In this document: one piece after another, positions 32,054 to 32,927 of the stretch | Position numbering within the stretch: the first letter of the stretch is position 1 | Layout of the letters: each line of letters opens with the position of its first letter | Source of the DNA: Gemmatimonadota bacterium | GTDB taxonomy: Bacteria; Gemmatimonadota; Gemmatimonadetes; Gemmatimonadales; Gemmatimonadaceae | DNA: 32,927 nt | NCBI GenBank assembly: GCA_947471365.1 | Contig: CANIWQ010000022.1 | Coordinates: 1-32,927 of the forward strand | Reading direction: 5' to 3' | The notes under the pieces: generated by a model | Told to the model about the DNA's origin: nothing | The model's input: only the letters and a program-made list of their open reading frames with translations | Databases searched by the model: none | Translations under genes and position numbers: made by a program

Positions 32054-32927
32054 CCGCCATCATCGGCGCCGCATCGGCCAGCCCCGCCGTGACGGCCGGC
32101 AGGAGCATCACGTCGAGCGCGTCGTCCATGGTCGCCACAAAGGAAAAGCGCACGCCCGCACGCACCGTCTCCGGCACCTCGCGCAAATCCTTCTCGTTGG
32201 CGGCGGGCAACATCACTTCCCGCAGGCCCGCCCTATACGCGGCGAGCACTTTTTCCTTCACCCCGCCAATCTCAAGCACGCGGCCGCGCAGCGTCACTTC
32301 GCCCGTGACCGCAATATCACGTCGTACCGCACGTCGGCTCATCACACTCGCAATCGCTAGCGTCACCGCCACTCCCGCGCTCGGTCCGTCCTTGGGTACG
32401 GCACCAGCGGGGAAGTGAATGTGCAAATCCGTCCCCCGCAGTTCCGCATCCGCCACGCGCAACGACTGTGCCCGTGATCGTACATACGAGACCGCCGCGT
32501 CCACAGATTCACGCATCACATCGCCCAGCTGCCCCGTCACCGTCAGTTTCCCCGAGCCTGGCATCCGCAGCGCTTCAATCGTCATCAGCTCGCCGCCCGT
32601 CGCCGTCCAGGCCAGCCCAGTGACCGTGCCAATCTCCGGCGCCACCTCGGCTTCCTCGGCGGCATAGCGCGGCGAACCCAGCGCTTCTTCAATGCGCGCA
32701 CCATCTACAATCCACGCCCCCAACTCGCCCTGCGCTTTGCGGCGCGCACGTTTGCGCATGAGTGCCGCAAGATTTCGCTCGAAGTTGCGCAGCCCAGCCT
32801 CGCGCGAGTAACGGCTCGAGATGGTGCCCAATGCTTCGTCGGTGAACTGCAAATCGAGATCCGTAATGCCATGCTCCGTAAAGAGCCGCGGCAGCAAATA
32901 GCGCCACGCGATCTCCACTTTCTCCTC
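31998..32927 (-). CDS. lon: Lon protease, C-terminal part (gene runs off the right edge)
   Basis: The last 309 residues of an ATP-dependent Lon protease; the frame is open to the window edge, so the ATPase core lies outside. The visible part starts in the small AAA+ alpha-domain (GITDLDLQFTDEALGTI, YSREAGLRNFERNLAALMRK). The proteolytic domain follows, with the catalytic serine in PKDGPSAGVAV (codon at 32379-32381) and the lysine motif GEVTLRGRVLEIGGVKEK then VLAAYRAGL. Lon degrades misfolded and short-lived regulatory proteins in the cytoplasm. An Ala/Asp-rich tail of about 30 residues ends the protein. The DUF445 gene overlaps its 3' end. Confidence 0.96.
   Translation of the reverse strand, partial: EEKVEIAWRYLLPRLFTEHGITDLDLQFTDEALGTISSRYSREAGLRNFERNLAALMRKRARRKAQGELGAWIVDGARIEEALGSPRYAAEEAEVAPEIGTVTGLAWTATGGELMTIEALRMPGSGKLTVTGQLGDVMRESVDAAVSYVRSRAQSLRVADAELRGTDLHIHFPAGAVPKDGPSAGVAVTLAIASVMSRRAVRRDIAVTGEVTLRGRVLEIGGVKEKVLAAYRAGLREVMLPAANEKDLREVPETVRAGVRFSFVATMDDALDVMLLPAVTAGLADAAPMMADAALADRPRDDDAPSARD

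Noticed and set aside
1-32927. Mobile element, phage or defence system
   Set aside because: No transposase, integrase, inverted terminal repeats, toxin-antitoxin pair or defence domain was seen; codon style is uniform along the window.

Overview
This 32.9 kb window is GC-rich and gene-dense, with genes on both strands. It looks like chromosome from a diderm, GC-rich environmental bacterium. There is a TonB-dependent receptor with a carboxypeptidase-regulatory-like N-terminus, several Sec/lipobox lipoproteins, an outer-membrane barrel and a type IV prepilin peptidase. The protein style, for example 'APPSGRITGRVIDAATG' in the receptor, reminds me of Gemmatimonadota. That assignment is inference from style only; no rRNA or other marker gene is present.

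The first 26 kb is essentially one phosphorus island. From left to right it contains: the end of a rhomboid protease gene; a DUF47/PhoU-like gene with a PiT phosphate transporter; three minus-strand cell-envelope genes (TonB-dependent receptor, FN3/beta-helix lipoprotein, small lipoprotein); pstS with a porin-like barrel gene; pstC-pstA-pstB-pstB2-phoU, mostly joined by 4-base stop/start overlaps, followed by ppk1; a convergent ppx/gppA gene with an HD domain; and udk-phoB-phoR on the minus strand. Next comes a plus-strand nucleotide-salvage operon: a secreted 5'-nucleotidase/2',3'-cyclic phosphodiesterase family enzyme, an 80-residue unknown protein, adenosine deaminase and purine nucleoside phosphorylase, each start overlapping the previous stop. 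Together these cover sensing (PhoR/PhoB/PhoU), low- and high-affinity uptake (PiT, Pst), outer-membrane passage (porin, TonB receptor), storage and mobilisation (Ppk, Ppx), and stripping phosphate from nucleotides.

The promoters carry a readable candidate Pho-box code. GTNAC half-sites are spaced 11 bp apart and recur upstream of the DUF47 gene and between the TonB receptor gene and pstS. In three places they form the same 0/+11/+33 triad. Two sites closer to the E. coli Pho box (CTGTCAC-N4-CTGTA) precede pstC and the nucleotidase operon. The pstC site is unusual because its expected -10 lies in the loop of the terminator that closes the pstS-porin unit.

The last 7 kb is ordinary or lightly characterised: an M48-type metalloprotease lipoprotein, a divergent operon of SpoU/TrmH RNA methyltransferase, prepilin peptidase, HExxH lipoprotein and DUF2135-like lipoprotein, then a DUF445 membrane protein and the C-terminal part of Lon protease running off the right edge. 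I saw no rRNA, tRNA, CRISPR array, insertion sequence or integrase.
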